A stretch of DNA of 64,000 nt from positions 59,109,566 to 59,173,565 of the forward strand of contig NW_023601543.1 of NCBI RefSeq assembly GCF_014898055.3, given 5' to 3'. Source of the stretch: Talpa occidentalis. Taxonomy: Eukaryota > Chordata > Mammalia > Eulipotyphla > Talpidae. Below are positions 22,630-33,774 of the stretch, one piece after another. The notes under the pieces were generated by a model that was not told the DNA's origin, made no database searches, and worked only from the letters and a program-made list of their open reading frames with translations. The position numbers and the translations under genes are program-made. Each line of letters opens with the position of its first letter. Position 1 is the stretch's first letter.

Positions 22630-23529
22630 AAAAACCTTCAAACTGTTTCCTTTGCACCTGTTCATATGGCTAGAGAACAGGTACCAACAGGGTTAATAGG
22701 TAATAGATAGGAAGGAACTAGGACAGAAACTAATTAGTTGCCTCCAGTGAACTTCAGGGATTCAAACTTTCTAGTGTACTGTGTGTGCCAGAGTTGGTGG
22801 TGGTGGCGGGGTTGGGGGTGAGGGGGGGGTTGGTCCACAGGCCAGTTCCTTGGCCTAAATATCTCATATAGTCTTATGCAGACTCATTCCTATGCTGTGC
22901 TTAAGCAGTAAATACAGCGCTGGTTGCAAATTGCAGTTTAGTCAAGGTCACCGGTGGGGTTTGATCTCCTTTCTTTTCCAGCACAGAGACTTCGCCTGGG
23001 GTTCCTGCTCCTATTGTTAAATCCAGGTGTTTAAACTCTGGTTAGCAAAAGTGTTGGTTGCTCTCTTGGGTGGGAATAAGGCAGGTGTTTTGAATATTAC
23101 AACTTTAGGCTGCAAAAAGCAGCCTCGTCTATGAGGAGGCACAGGTGATTTGACTTGGTTCTTCTATTAGTTTTGGCTCCAGCTGTTCTAGATTGGGAGT
23201 CTCAGGCTCAAGCCAGTAATCATCACTATGTACCCCTACTCCTATAGTTCTCCAACAGTGCACTCTCTCTGTGCACCCCTTTATCCAGTGCAGTGTCTGG
23301 TCTCCAAAGTCCCTGATGAGGGTGCATGCCCTTGGGTTAACAGCTGCATGGGGCTCTGTGCAGGAGCCTCCCTTCCCTCTCATAAGTTGCACCACCCTGG
23401 GATTGTGCTGCAAACACAGTTCAATTAGTTTTTCCTACTGCTTTCCTCCAGACCATGGCTCCTGATGTATGTTATTGTCCTCTGTTTATCTTTCAAGGTT
23501 TATTAACTTTATCAGCTGCAGTTTAGTGG
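22630..23529 (-). mobile_element. LINE-1 5' UTR (interrupted)
   Basis: GC-richer minus-strand stretch between two LTRs. It reads as L1 5' UTR and is colinear with the L1 start at 24,033. It holds the G-run cluster at 22,795-22,832. Frames such as 23,129-23,413 lack protein features and are not genes. Confidence 0.6.
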
Positions 23530-23534
23530 CAGAT

Positions 23535-23972
23535 TGTAAGGTAAAGAAAATATCAGGCTTTTCTGACCTTCCGCCATCAGGATAGATGATGGACCCTTGT
23601 CCTGAATGCATGCCTGATGGCGGGCACCTGGAATAGGGTGTGGGCATAGGTAGATGGGATTCAGCTGAGCTAAGACTGTGCTTTTAAGGGCAGCGTCACA
23701 GGGACGCCAGCAGCAGCAGTAAAAGCCGAAGCCGAAGCCGAAGCCGAAGCCGAAGCCGAAGCCGAAGCCGAAGCCGAGAAGCAGCAGAACGAACGCCAGA
23801 GAGCCCAGATAGAGTGAAGACTTGCTGTCAGGCCTCCTAGCCCTCCAGCCAGCACCCATATGCCTGGTGAACCCCAATAAAAGCCTGCAAAACCACTGAG
23901 GACTCTGACTCCTCCTTTACCCGGTCTGCATGGGATCAGAAAACCTGCCCTGTGTCCGGTCTTGCCCTTACA
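23535..23972 (+). mobile_element. Solo LTR of family A, copy 2, with (GAAGCC)n
   Basis: 438 bp, TGTAAGG...CTTACA, flanked by CAGAT at 23,530-23,534 and 23,973-23,977. A TATA-like cttttaaggg near 23,680, the (GAAGCC)n tract at 23,723-23,778 and AATAAA at 23,876-23,881 are visible. It interrupts the L1 5' UTR. Long repetitive GFGF and SASA frames arise from the hexamer and are not genes. Confidence 0.9.
23723..23778. repeat. (GAAGCC)n hexanucleotide repeat
   Basis: About nine units of GAAGCC inside the LTR at 23,535-23,972, between the TATA-like and AATAAA positions. Sister LTRs have shorter or different purine-rich versions at the same place. Confidence 0.95.
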
Positions 23973-24081
23973 CAGATATATGGAGGAGGTGCACCCAGCA
24001 TCTTCACTCTGCTGCCATCTTGCCAGACTCCCTGAAGCTGACAATTTCTTAAGTCATGAGCTTACAAACCAACATAATATC

Positions 24082-24504
24082 TGTAGGGTAAGTGAAAAAG
24101 TATCAGGCTTTTCTGCCCTCCCACCAATAGAATTAATGGTGGATCACTGTGGTCCTACATGCATGCCTGATGGCGGGCACCTGGAGTAGAGTGTGGGCAT
24201 GCATAGATGGGTGCACCTGGGCTGAGACTGGGCTTTTAAGGGTAGCGTCACGGGAACGGAATGAGTGGAAGGAGAGGAGAACCAGCAGAGAAGCAGAGAC
24301 CACCAGAGAATGCCAGAGAGCCTAGAAAGCATGAAGATTCGCTGGGGCCTGTGCAGGCCTCCTAGCCCCCCAGCACTCCTGCCTGCTGTGTACCTGGTAA
24401 AAAGCCCAATAAAATCCTGAAAAAGCCACCGAGGGCTCCAGGACTCTTCTTAACCCATCTGCTCGGATCATAGAGATCCTGCACTGTGCCTTCCTGTCAT
24501 GACA
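24082..24504 (+). mobile_element. Solo LTR of family A, copy 3
   Basis: 423 bp, TGTAGGG...ATGACA, flanked by ATATC at 24,077-24,081 and 24,505-24,509. AATAAA is at 24,408-24,413. It shares the end sequence 'agagatcctgc' with copy 1, so copies 1 and 3 form one subfamily. It lies 109 bp downstream of copy 2 but has its own target duplication, so it is an independent insertion. Confidence 0.9.
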
Positions 24505-24509
24505 ATATC

Positions 24510-26189
24510 ACTCTGTAACATTCAACTGGCCAAGCAACCACAAAGCCCAGATTCAAAGGTAAGGGACATATATTTTGCAATTCAGTTGTAGCAATGTCAG
24601 CTGGGGGTCATGTTTTCAAATTGCAAGAGGGACAGAAGAGGAAAACTGGGAAAAAAAAAAAAGAAAACATGTCTTTTTTTTAATCCTAATTTTTTAGAAA
24701 ATTTAATCGAGGGCAATTCAACCTGGATTTTTCTTAAAATCTGCTGATTTTTCAATTAGTCTGCAAATTTCTCAGGTAAAATCACTTAACCACTTTCAAC
24801 CTCAGTTTTATCACCTATAAGTTAGAAATAACAAATTTAACATGTGTCTTTTTAGGCCTACTCTTAATTCTGAAGTAAGTTGGCTGGGGAAATTGGTGAC
24901 ATGAGAATTTGAAACAAAGGTTGAAATAGCAATATCTCCCCATCACAAATAATTTCAATAAAGACTATTTAAGTGGTTTGCTCAAGGTGAATAACTTAGA
25001 AATATTCTCAATAATTTCACCCTATTTCCCAGGACCAAGGTCATGGTTTTCCATTTTAAGTAAGAGGTCAGGGTATCTTAAAAAGACTAAACTGTGAAAC
25101 AAAATTGTCAATCACTAACAGCTAAAACTTTTCCACTCATTTTACTCATAAAAAACAAGTCATGATATATCATGGGCCATATTTTAAATTCACTTGCAAG
25201 TACGGCATTGGAATATAGAGAAACATTTTCAGAATGGAGTACAGCCAAAGAATAGGTCAACAACACTTTGCTGCGATTTCCCAAGTTAAAACATCCATCC
25301 CTCTAGTTATTTCCCTGTGATTTGCTGCTCTGCTTAGCAGCTGACAATTAGTTATCATAATTTCTGGTTGTATGCTTAATCCAGTATTAGAAACTTATCT
25401 GATAAATGTAGCAAATACTTGGTATTATTCCTGCAATTCAAAATTTTGAGTTAAGATCTTCTAAATTAGTAGAAGAAAAAAGAAGAAAAAGGAGCAGATA
25501 AGTATAGATCTTGACCTAAAAATCAAGTTATTTCACATCAGCCAGACATAGTGAAGAAATATAAGTAATGTCACCCCTTTCTCTGCTGTGTACCTATTAC
25601 CACTATTTCATAAGTAATTTGCATTCATTTTCTCATTTTATGAATAGAAATCAGTCTTTTAATTAAAAAATTATTCTGTGTGTGTCATCCCAACAGAGTC
25701 CAAATGTTTGAGGAAAAACTATACAGATGGTGATTGACATAGGCAGTGGGTTAGATTGTGCCAAGAGAGTGTAAATGAGAAGAGGGCCAAAGACAGATTC
25801 CAGGCAACACCCATGTGAAAGAGACAAAGAAGAGTTGAAGGAGATTGAGGAAGGAGAGACCAGCGATATAGGAAGAAATACAGGAGAAAGTGTTTTCATG
25901 GGATCAAAGGGAAGCAAGGGATTGAAAAAAACTTAATGATCACAGAAAGAAATCAACAATGTCAAAAATCTTCCCAACTGACATGGGAGGGGAATTGAGA
26001 AGACATATCAAAAAGAGCATCAGTGAACTGAACAAGAGCAGTTTCAGCTAAGTGGAGTGGCTAGACATTCTTTTGCTTAGATTGAGGGTGGGATATAGTA
26101 AGGCTATCAAACCAGTGAATACAGAATACTCTTTCCAGATTCTTGACAGCAAATGGAAGGTGAAAAATAAGATGTTAGTTACATAAGAT

Positions 26190-26267
<78 letters not shown>

Positions 26268-26995
26268 CCTAATATGAAAATAAGTTGTCTAAATACAAAA
26301 GGAAATCAATTAATATAATGGTAATTCTTAAAAGGGGTATAGTAGAGAAAGGATTTGAAGAGGCTGGAAGGGATGAGACTCAGATCTTGATGCAGAGAAT
26401 GGTCTCACCTGTACATGGCAAAGTTCTTTCAGAATCATGAAGGAAGTAAGAAAGAATGATTAGATGCAGTTTTGAAAAGGCATAGTCAATGAAACAATAT
26501 TGGCCATGAGTTGATAATTATTGAATCTATATATATGTACATAAGACTTACATTCTGCCTAGTGTTTACTGTTACAAATTTTCCATAAATAAAATATCTG
26601 AAATGTATCAACAAAGAAGTGTTGGATAGAAGCTTGTTGTATTACTCAGAAGATGGCTCTAAGGTTCTCTGTTAAGTAGGAGAAAAGTGGGTCTGCTAAA
26701 AGTTAAGGTTGCAGGTTGAAGGCTAAAGTAAAAGTGGTAAAAGTTTGCAATAGCTGTTCTGGGAGTGGAGAATGAGTGAATCAGAGACCAAATAGTTGAT
26801 CATCCAGTTGAGGTTGGAGGTCTTACATTTCCACTGGCAAATATGTGGGTTGTAAGAAGTTCTTTACTAGCTCTCAGGAGCCTGAGTGTAGAACCATTTG
26901 GTAGATCCACAATTGATTTCAGGTGGGCAGGTGCAAACAAAGACTGAGTCAGGCATCAATAAGAAAGATTCCATGTGATGGGGTATATTCTCTCC
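24510..26995. other. No gene seen; single-copy-looking sequence
   Basis: No gene or repeat family was recognised apart from the TA/TG microsatellite near 26,191-26,256. The minus-strand frame at 25,663-25,917 lacks recognisable motifs. Confidence 0.5.
26191..26256. repeat. (TA)n(TG)n compound microsatellite
   Basis: About 19 TA units pass directly into about 13 TG units and then GGTGGGTG. Such sequences are commonly length-polymorphic. Confidence 0.95.
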
Positions 26996-27007
26996 CCACT
27001 GCCATGG

Positions 27008-27450
27008 TGTAGGGTAAAGAAAATATCAGGCTTTTCTGCCCTTCCGCCATCAGGATAGATGATGGATCCTTGTCCTGAATGCATGCCTGATGGCGGGCAC
27101 CTGGAATAGGGTGTGGGCATAGGTAGATGGGATTCAGCTGAGTTAAGACTGTGCTTTTAAGGGCGGCGTCACGGGGGGACGCCAGCAGCACCAGCACCAG
27201 CAGCAGCCGCAGCCGCAGCCGAAGCCGAGAAGCAGCAGAACGAACGCTAGAGAGCCCAGATAGAGTGAGGACTTGCTGGGGGCTGGGAGGCCTGCCAGCC
27301 TCCCAGCCCCCCAGCCAGCACCCCTGCCTGCCATATGCCTGGTGAACCCCAAATAAAAAACCTGCAAAACTACTGAGGACTCTGACTCCTCCTTTACCCA
27401 GTCTGCATGGGATCAGAAAACCCGCACTGTGGTCAGTCCTGTCCCTTACA
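27008..27450 (+). mobile_element. Solo LTR of family A, copy 4
   Basis: 443 bp, TGTAGGG...CTTACA, flanked by CATGG at 27,003-27,007 and 27,451-27,455. AATAAA is at 27,352-27,357. The purine-rich tract is mixed CAGCAC/CAGCCG/GAAGCC (27,184-27,232). A near-perfect hairpin at about 27,275-27,315 (gctgggggctgggagg paired with cctcccagc..., one bulge) precedes the poly(A) signal. Confidence 0.92.
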
Positions 27451-27799
27451 CATGGAAAAGCTAATGTTTTAAAAGTGGTAGGAAAATATCAGTATACAGA
27501 AGCCTTGGACTTTTTGGTTAGTTTCTGAGAAAAAAAAAGACTAATTTGAAAGGTAAGATAAATTTCCTTTAAGAAACCTTTCATAAGGTGTCTTAGAATA
27601 GTAATCATAAATGTTCACAAGGAAATTGAACAATTTTCAAATACAACAATGCAAATATACTCAGAAATATTTTTAGATTTTAAACAAAATGTGTTTTTAA
27701 GTATTTACAAATTATTTGTACTAACAAACTAATAGTTATCTGGAGGCAAAGTAATTTTAGATATTTACGTCAGAATTTAGCAATTTTCTACTAACTCCA

Positions 27800-28206
27800 T
27801 GTAGGGTAAAGAAAATGTCAGGCTTTTCTGCCCTCCCGCCATCAGGATAGATGATGGATCCTTGTCCTGAATGCATGCCTGATGGCGGGCACCTGGAGTA
27901 GTGTGTGGGCATAGGTAGATGGGATTCAGCTGAGCTAAGACTGCTTTTAAGGGCGGCGTCACCGGGACGCCAGCAGAAGCTGAGAAAGAAGCCGAAGAGA
28001 AGCAAAGAAGAGAAGCCGAGATCACCAGAGAGCCCAAATAGAGTGAGGATTTGCTGGGGGCTGGGAGGCCTGCCCCCCTGCCTGCCATATGCCTGGTGAA
28101 CCCCAATAAAAGACCTGCAAAAAACCCACTGAGGACTCTGACTCCTCCTTTACCCGGTCTGCATGGGATCAGAAAACCTGCACTGTGGCCAGTCCCGCCC
28201 TTTACA
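27800..28206 (+). mobile_element. Solo LTR of family A, copy 5
   Basis: 407 bp, TGTAGGG...TTTACA, flanked by CTCCA (27,795-27,799) and CACCA (28,207-28,211), one mismatch. AATAAA is at 28,105-28,110. The hexamer tract is AAG/GAG-rich rather than GAAGCC, and the second arm of the R hairpin is missing. Confidence 0.88.
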
Positions 28207-28570
28207 CACCACTTATGGTTTTATTTCCTATTCCAGACTTCCAACTGCCACTTTAACTCAGATCTAAATATTTTTTTAAATTTTACTTAAAATTTTATAC
28301 TTTCAATACTTTTTATGATAACAATTGATCTTATAATTAAAGGTTAAAAAATAATGAAATTTACATGGGAGAAAATAAAATTAAGACATTAAAGAATAAA
28401 AGACTTAAAAATTAACATGGTGGTATGAAGTATGAAATAATTAAACACTTTAAATTTTCTTATATTTTAGACATTGCTAAAAGACATGATACAACAAATT
28501 ATATGTGATTCTCTCTTTTTTTTTTATTCTATCTTAATTCCTCCAAAATTTTATTCACTTTCCCATTCTA

Positions 28571-30822
28571 CCTTTTTTAAAATTGAGGTAATATTGGCTT
28601 ACAATACTGTACATGATTTCGGGAAATAGGCTTCTATCACCTCAGATGTGTATTACCATTCCACCCCTACAATCAAAGCACCAATAATCCTTTACCATAG
28701 ACCACTCAACTCCTGCTCCTTTGTTCCCACCCCCACACTACTAACCCCCCTAGCAGCCTCAATTTTTTGGTCATACTTCTAAGTTTTGTTTAGATGAGTC
28801 AGTTTCTCTGTTTTATTTCTCCATATTCCACACATGAGTTAAATCATTCACTTTTTCTTTTTCCTTCTGTCTTAATTTCCTCTAGTTCCATCCGTGTTAT
28901 CACAAATGGCAACATTTTGTCTTTCTTATAGCTGAGTAGTGTTCCATTATTTATACCACATCTTCTTAATTCATTCCTCTGTTGTTGGATACTTATGTTG
29001 TTTCAATACTTGGCTATTGTAAATTAGTGCTGAGATGATCATGGGAGTGTATATATTTCTTCAAATTAATGTTTTTGCTTTCTTTAGAAAAATTCTAAGG
29101 AGAAAAAGTACTGGATCATATATCTATTTTTAATATTTTGAGGAACTTCCTTTGTTTTTCTTAGGGACTGGAGCATTCTACATTCCCACCAACAGTGAGC
29201 GTATGAAGCTTCCTTTCTCTCTATACCCTTGACAACATAGGTTGTTTTGGGTTTTTGTTTTAGTTTCTTTAAAAAAAATTTATTTATACAAGAGCTGGGA
29301 TAAAGGCCAGAGGGTGGGGGGTGAGAGGATTCACCAGAGACAGAGTGGGGAACAGAACAGGCAGACTGACTGAAATACACTGCTGAGGGGAGCAGCCGGC
29401 AAGACAGGAGAGGTCTGCCTTGCCATGTGGGGATCTCCCTGGCCAGCTGGGAATTGAACCCGCGCCGCAGAGGCTGCAGATAGCTTCACAGCACTGCACT
29501 CAACCCTCTGCGCCACCGGGGAGGTCCTGTTTTAGTTTTTAAGTACAGTGATTTCATCCATGATAACTAGTGATGTTGAACATTTTCTCATATACCTGTT
29601 AGTAATTTGTATGTATTCTTTGGGGAAGAATCTATTTAATTCTTCTATCTACTTTTTGATTGGGTTCTTTGTTTTCTTTGTATTGAGCTGTATGAGTTCT
29701 TTATAGATCTTGGATATAAGCCCTTATCAGATGTATGATATGCAAATATGCAAATATTTTTTACTATAGTTTCTTTCACTGTGCAGGAACTTTTTAGTTT
29801 AATGTAGTCTCTTTTTAAAATTTTTCTTTAGTTTTCCTTGCCATTGGAGTTGAGCCCCCAAAGACATCACTGGAGCCAATGTGTTTCCTATGTATTTTAT
29901 GCTTTGGGGGTTTTACCACCAACCCTTTAATGCATTTAGAGTTAATTTTTCTGTACGATGTGAAAGAGTGGTCTAATTTCATTTTTCCACATGTGGCTGT
30001 CCAGTTTTACCAACACTGTTTGTTGAAGAGACTTTCCTTTCTCCATTGTATACTCTTGGACCATTTGTCATAAATTAATTCTCCATATAAATGTGGGCTC
30101 ATATATGGGCTCATTATTCTATTCCATTGGTCTGTGTGTCTATTTTCATCCCAATACAATACTGTTTTGATTACTACAGCCTCGTAATACAATTTGAAGT
30201 CTGGTAGTGTGATCTCAACATTCCTCTTCTCCTTTGTCAAGATTTCTTTGGCTATTCGGGGTCTTTTGTGGTTCTATATAAATTTCAGTAATGTTTACTC
30301 TATTTATTTGAAGAATTCCATTGAAACCTTAATAGAGATTGCATTGAGTCTATAAATTGCTTTGGGAAAGATGGACATTTTAACAATATTAATTGTTCCA
30401 ATCCATAAGCATGGAATATCTTTCCATTTTCTTGTGTCTTCTATTTCTTTTAGCAATGAATTACAGTTTTCATGGAGTACGTCATTGACCTCCTTCAGTA
30501 GTTTTATTCCTAGATATTTACTTGTTTATATAGTTGTAAATGGGTTTGTTTTCTTGATTTCTTTCCCTTCTAGTTCATTATTTGCATAAAGGAATACAAC
30601 AGACTTTTTGTATATTGATTTTATAGTCTGCTTACTATACTGATTACTTATAATTTTTTTTTTTAGTGGAGACTTTAGGGTTTGCAATATATTATAATGT
30701 CATCACAACTAGTGATAGTTTTACTCCTTTTCCAATGTGGATTCCTTTTATATCTTTATTTTGCCTAATTGCTCTAGCTAGGACTTCCATTCATGTGCTG
30801 AATAGTAGTCATGAAAAAGGAT
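28571..30822 (-). pseudogene. LINE-1 ORF2 C-terminal half and 3' UTR
   Basis: The left edge is the reversed L1 terminus (aaaattgaggtaatattgg, 'cttacaatactgtacatgat'). Going right, the ORF2 text runs backwards through the C terminus ('gctgagtagtgttccatta'), 'tgcagggaactttt'-type text, 'aacactgtttgttgaag' and up to 'ttgctctagctaggacttcc' in the RT domain. Frames are broken. It contains SINE copy 5. Confidence 0.75.
29267..29527 (-). mobile_element. tRNA-derived SINE, copy 5
   Basis: Minus-strand, older-subfamily copy (gctgggataaaggccag body, reversed B box ggaattgaacc). The tail is short. It is flanked by tgttttagttt at 29,256-29,266 and 29,528-29,538 and inserted in the minus-strand L1. Confidence 0.9.
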
Positions 30823-31395
30823 TATCTCTTCAATGAATGATGCTGGGAAAACTGGACTGCCACATGCAAAAGATTGAAACTAGACTACTACCTCATTCCA
30901 TACACAAAAACCAACTCAAAATGAATAAAAGACTTCAATGTAAGAACTGAAGCCATAAAACATGTTGAAGAAAAGATAGGCTAAACACTCCATGACAGAT
31001 ACCTCAGAAACTTCTTTGAGGACTCATCCCCAGAAGCAAAGAAAATAAAGGAAAAATTAAACAGCTGGGACTACATCAAAAAAAAAGATTCTGCACAGCA
31101 AAAGAGACAGTAACCAAAATGAAAAGACACCCCATGGAATGAGAGAAAATATTTGCAAACCACACAACTGATAAGGGACTGATATCAAAGATCTACAAAG
31201 AGCTTACACAACTCAACAAAAACAAAGCAAACAACCTAATCAAAAAATGGGCAGAAGAACTAAAAAGACACTTTTCAAAAAAAGAAATGGAGGTGGTCAA
31301 CAGGTATATGAGAAAATTTTTCAACATCACTTTTAATCAGGGAAATGCAAATAGAAATCACAATGAGATACAACTCACACTGGTGAGAATGTACT
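30823..31395 (+). pseudogene. LINE-1 ORF2 fragment, head-to-head with the previous L1
   Basis: The orientation switches near 30,822. Plus-strand ORF2 text follows: 'gatgctgggaaaactggac', 'cataaaacatgttgaag', 'caaaaaatgggcagaagaac', 'gggaaatgcaaatagaaatc', 'gagatacaactcacactgg'. It stops in mid-ORF2 at about 31,395 with no 3' UTR or tail. Its content overlaps that of the minus-strand L1, so it is not simply that element's inverted 5' end. Confidence 0.75.
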
Positions 31396-32448
31396 CTAGT
31401 AGAAGAGTAGATCTGATGCAAGTGTCAACCATTGAGAATTCAACTCATTAACCATTATCTCAATCCCTGGAATTGGACTGAAATTATCCCTGATTGCTAG
31501 TACCAACAAGTATTTGATGATATCAAATATAAATCCCCTCTAGAGGAACAAAACATTAATTTAGGCCCCAAATAACTTTCTACAAAAAGCTTTGGAATAT
31601 AATGTCCAACACACACACTCACACACTCACACACTAACTGGGCACTGAAAAAAGAAAAGGTACATGATTGAAAACCAAGAGAAACAATAGGCCGTGCAAA
31701 TATAATCAAAAATAGCACCAAATACATTGGTGTTATCAGTCAACAACTTCAAAATAACTGTATTTGCTATGAACAAGATAAGACATAATTAAGAAAGAAA
31801 ATTCAAGAATTTATAAATTTTAAAGATCAAGAACTTAGTGGTAGGTTCAAAATCATATTGGACACAGATGAAGGAAAATTTATTGAACTAGAAGATTGAT
31901 CAGATGAAAATATCAAGACTGAAACATGCAGAGTAAAAAGGATGGAAATACAGACTAGAGAATAAATAACAGAAGAATCAGTGATAAGATTTTGTTTACA
32001 TTTCACTTGCGTCCCAGAAGGAGAAAGAAGTATGAGCAATATTGAAAGAGATAATGGCTAAGAATTTTCCAAAATTGATTTTAAAAATCATTGTAAATTA
32101 CTTATACACCCTAAGAAAGAAGAGGTGAAGCTGGAAAAGCAGTTTGTAGTGAGAGTGACAAGGACTTTGTCACTCTAAGGGATTGAATTGTGGCAGATGG
32201 GCATATTAGAAAATTGAACAAACAAGTGTCAGTATGGGATCCCAGAACCTGAGGAAGAATGAGGAGCCATGTGCTTAAAGAAACCAAGAACAGTAAAGGC
32301 AAAATATGAACACTCAAATTAAGTCTGAGAAAACTGAGCTTAATCATCAATTCTCAAGCAGATGGGAGGGAGATCAAAGCAAAAGAGAAATACTCCACAG
32401 GTTGAGACGTAGACAGAACTGAAATAGAATAAGAATCTAGAGCCAAGT
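31396..32448 (+). pseudogene. Probable ancient L1 (ORF1 region) remnant
   Basis: From about 31,740 the text resembles old L1 ORF1 sequence ('gattgatcagatgaaa', 'gagataatggctaagaattt', 'tccaaaattgat'). It is very decayed; assignment is tentative. A (CACACACT)n stretch lies at 31,609-31,635. The following LTR is inserted in or next to it. Confidence 0.4.
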
Positions 32449-33473
32449 TGTAACCGGATCCTTGCAGCACCCAGAGGCTGCAGGGAAAGGCAGTTTTGTT
32501 GGGGCTGAGGCATGCCAGCCTCAGCCCACTGCCTGTGGGTGTTCCCTCTCCCTCAGCCCCAACAAGGCCATCTCAGGCCATGGGTCCCTGGCACCAGCAG
32601 GCATTGGAGCCTGCCCTGACCTGAGTACAGGCCAGGCTGGGCTCCCCGCCCCCCTTTATATGTGTTTCTAGGATCCTAAATGACCAATCAGGTGCAAGCT
32701 AAATGGACCAATCATGTGAGCTAAATGGACCAATCAGAGTCAAGCTCAGTTCATTAGTTAATTATTTGCATTGAAAAATGGAAAATGAGAGGATTTGTGC
32801 TAAACAGTCTAATCAGATGCTTAGGATTGAAAATGGTCTAATCAGGCTTATAGGGTATGGGACTCTGATGGGGGCTATATGGCAGAGCAAGAGCGCCAAC
32901 CTGATTCATTCTGCTCCCGGTCTCTGAAGAACAGACATCCTGACCTCAGCCTTCAAAGAGGAAGTATTCATCCATTGAAGAAGGATTTGTCAGATGGCCT
33001 CTGAAGAGAGAGAAGCATTGCGCCCCTCCATGGTATTCAGCATGTCTGTGGACTTCCAGACCTCCAGACCTCCGTAGTCCTTCACAGAGAACTTTGCCAC
33101 TGCACCTGCCTAGGGCCACCTCTAACGTAGCCTTCAAGAGCACTGAAGGGCTTGGCCCAGCATCTTAAAGAGCTGACCGTGGCCTCTGGTGCTCAGGCAC
33201 TATCTCCTGGAGCTCCTGATTCCATTGCTGACTGGTCCGTTGTCTGGTCCAGGCTTCAGGCTGCTACTGGAGGCTGCTGCAGTGTCCCCTCATCTTCCTC
33301 AAATGGCCTAAGTGGACACTATCTGGGGTGAGACTGCCAGTCACTCTTTCCTTTACCCCAATCTCCTGTGTGTTGAATAAACCCCATTGTTGTTGGACCA
33401 TGAGCTTGAGTGGTCTTGCAGTTGTGCGCATGGGTGAGAACCCACTGGCAGTGACCTGTCCCCCAGCTTGGCA
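32449..33473 (+). mobile_element. Solo LTR with three tandem CCAAT boxes
   Basis: Begins TGTAACCGG. U3 holds three spaced 'gaccaatca' words within 70 bp (near 32,680, 32,708 and 32,728), each in an 'aaatg(g)accaatca' context, resembling CCAAT-rich class I LTRs. AATAAA is near 33,376, followed by a U5-like stretch. I place the 3' end at about 33,473 (...TTGGCA), but no target duplication was found, so the edge is uncertain. No proviral interior is present. Confidence 0.6.
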
Positions 33474-33774
33474 CTGTCCTTTGAACCTATTTAGCACTGG
33501 TATATTTTAGTTGTGTTTAAGTATCCTTTAATGCACTTTTTTTTTTAAACTGTTTTGCACTGTTTCAAAGCGAAGTTGTAAATCCCTTTCATTTCATGTA
33601 AATAGAGTCTGAGTATCTGAGGGATACGGTTTCATTTGGTTTAAAGGCATAAGACTGGAATGGATGACTGACGTCTTAAAGGAGGTAAATAACTTGGTAC
33701 TAGCTGTTTTACAAAGACGATTTTGTAGTCAATGTGAGAGGGGAACTGGAGAATTTGTATTATAATAATTGTGA

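Larger units (their letters stand above)
17989..24033 (-). mobile_element. L1-mediated insertion: L1 5' part joined to non-L1 3' sequence
   Basis: One insertion event is defined by a perfect 17-bp target duplication, gaagctgacaatttctt, at 17,972-17,988 and 24,034-24,050. On the minus strand the order is: L1 5' UTR start at 24,033 (an aagatggcagcag motif just inside), 5' UTR, ORF1 text, ORF2 up to the early RT region near 18,640, then ~630 bp without L1 resemblance, then AATAAA (plus-strand tttatt at 18,013-18,018) and an A-rich tail directly against the left duplication. The target reads CTT/AAGAAA on the minus strand, a good L1-endonuclease site. Later insertions inside are LTRs at 22,180-22,624 and 23,535-23,972, SINEs at 19,281-19,544 and 19,557-19,780, and a short L1 at 20,356-20,609. 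Confidence 0.75.

Noticed and set aside
23512..24044. Minus-strand frames with GFGFGF and SASASA repeats
   Set aside because: Produced by the (GAAGCC)n tract in a solo LTR.
23535..24504. A small provirus with two LTRs (copies 2 and 3)
   Set aside because: Only 109 bp separates them, the LTRs belong to different subfamilies, and each has its own 5-bp target duplication.
27008..28206. A deleted provirus formed by LTR copies 4 and 5
   Set aside because: Different flanking duplications (catgg; ctcca/cacca) and no primer-binding or polypurine text between them.
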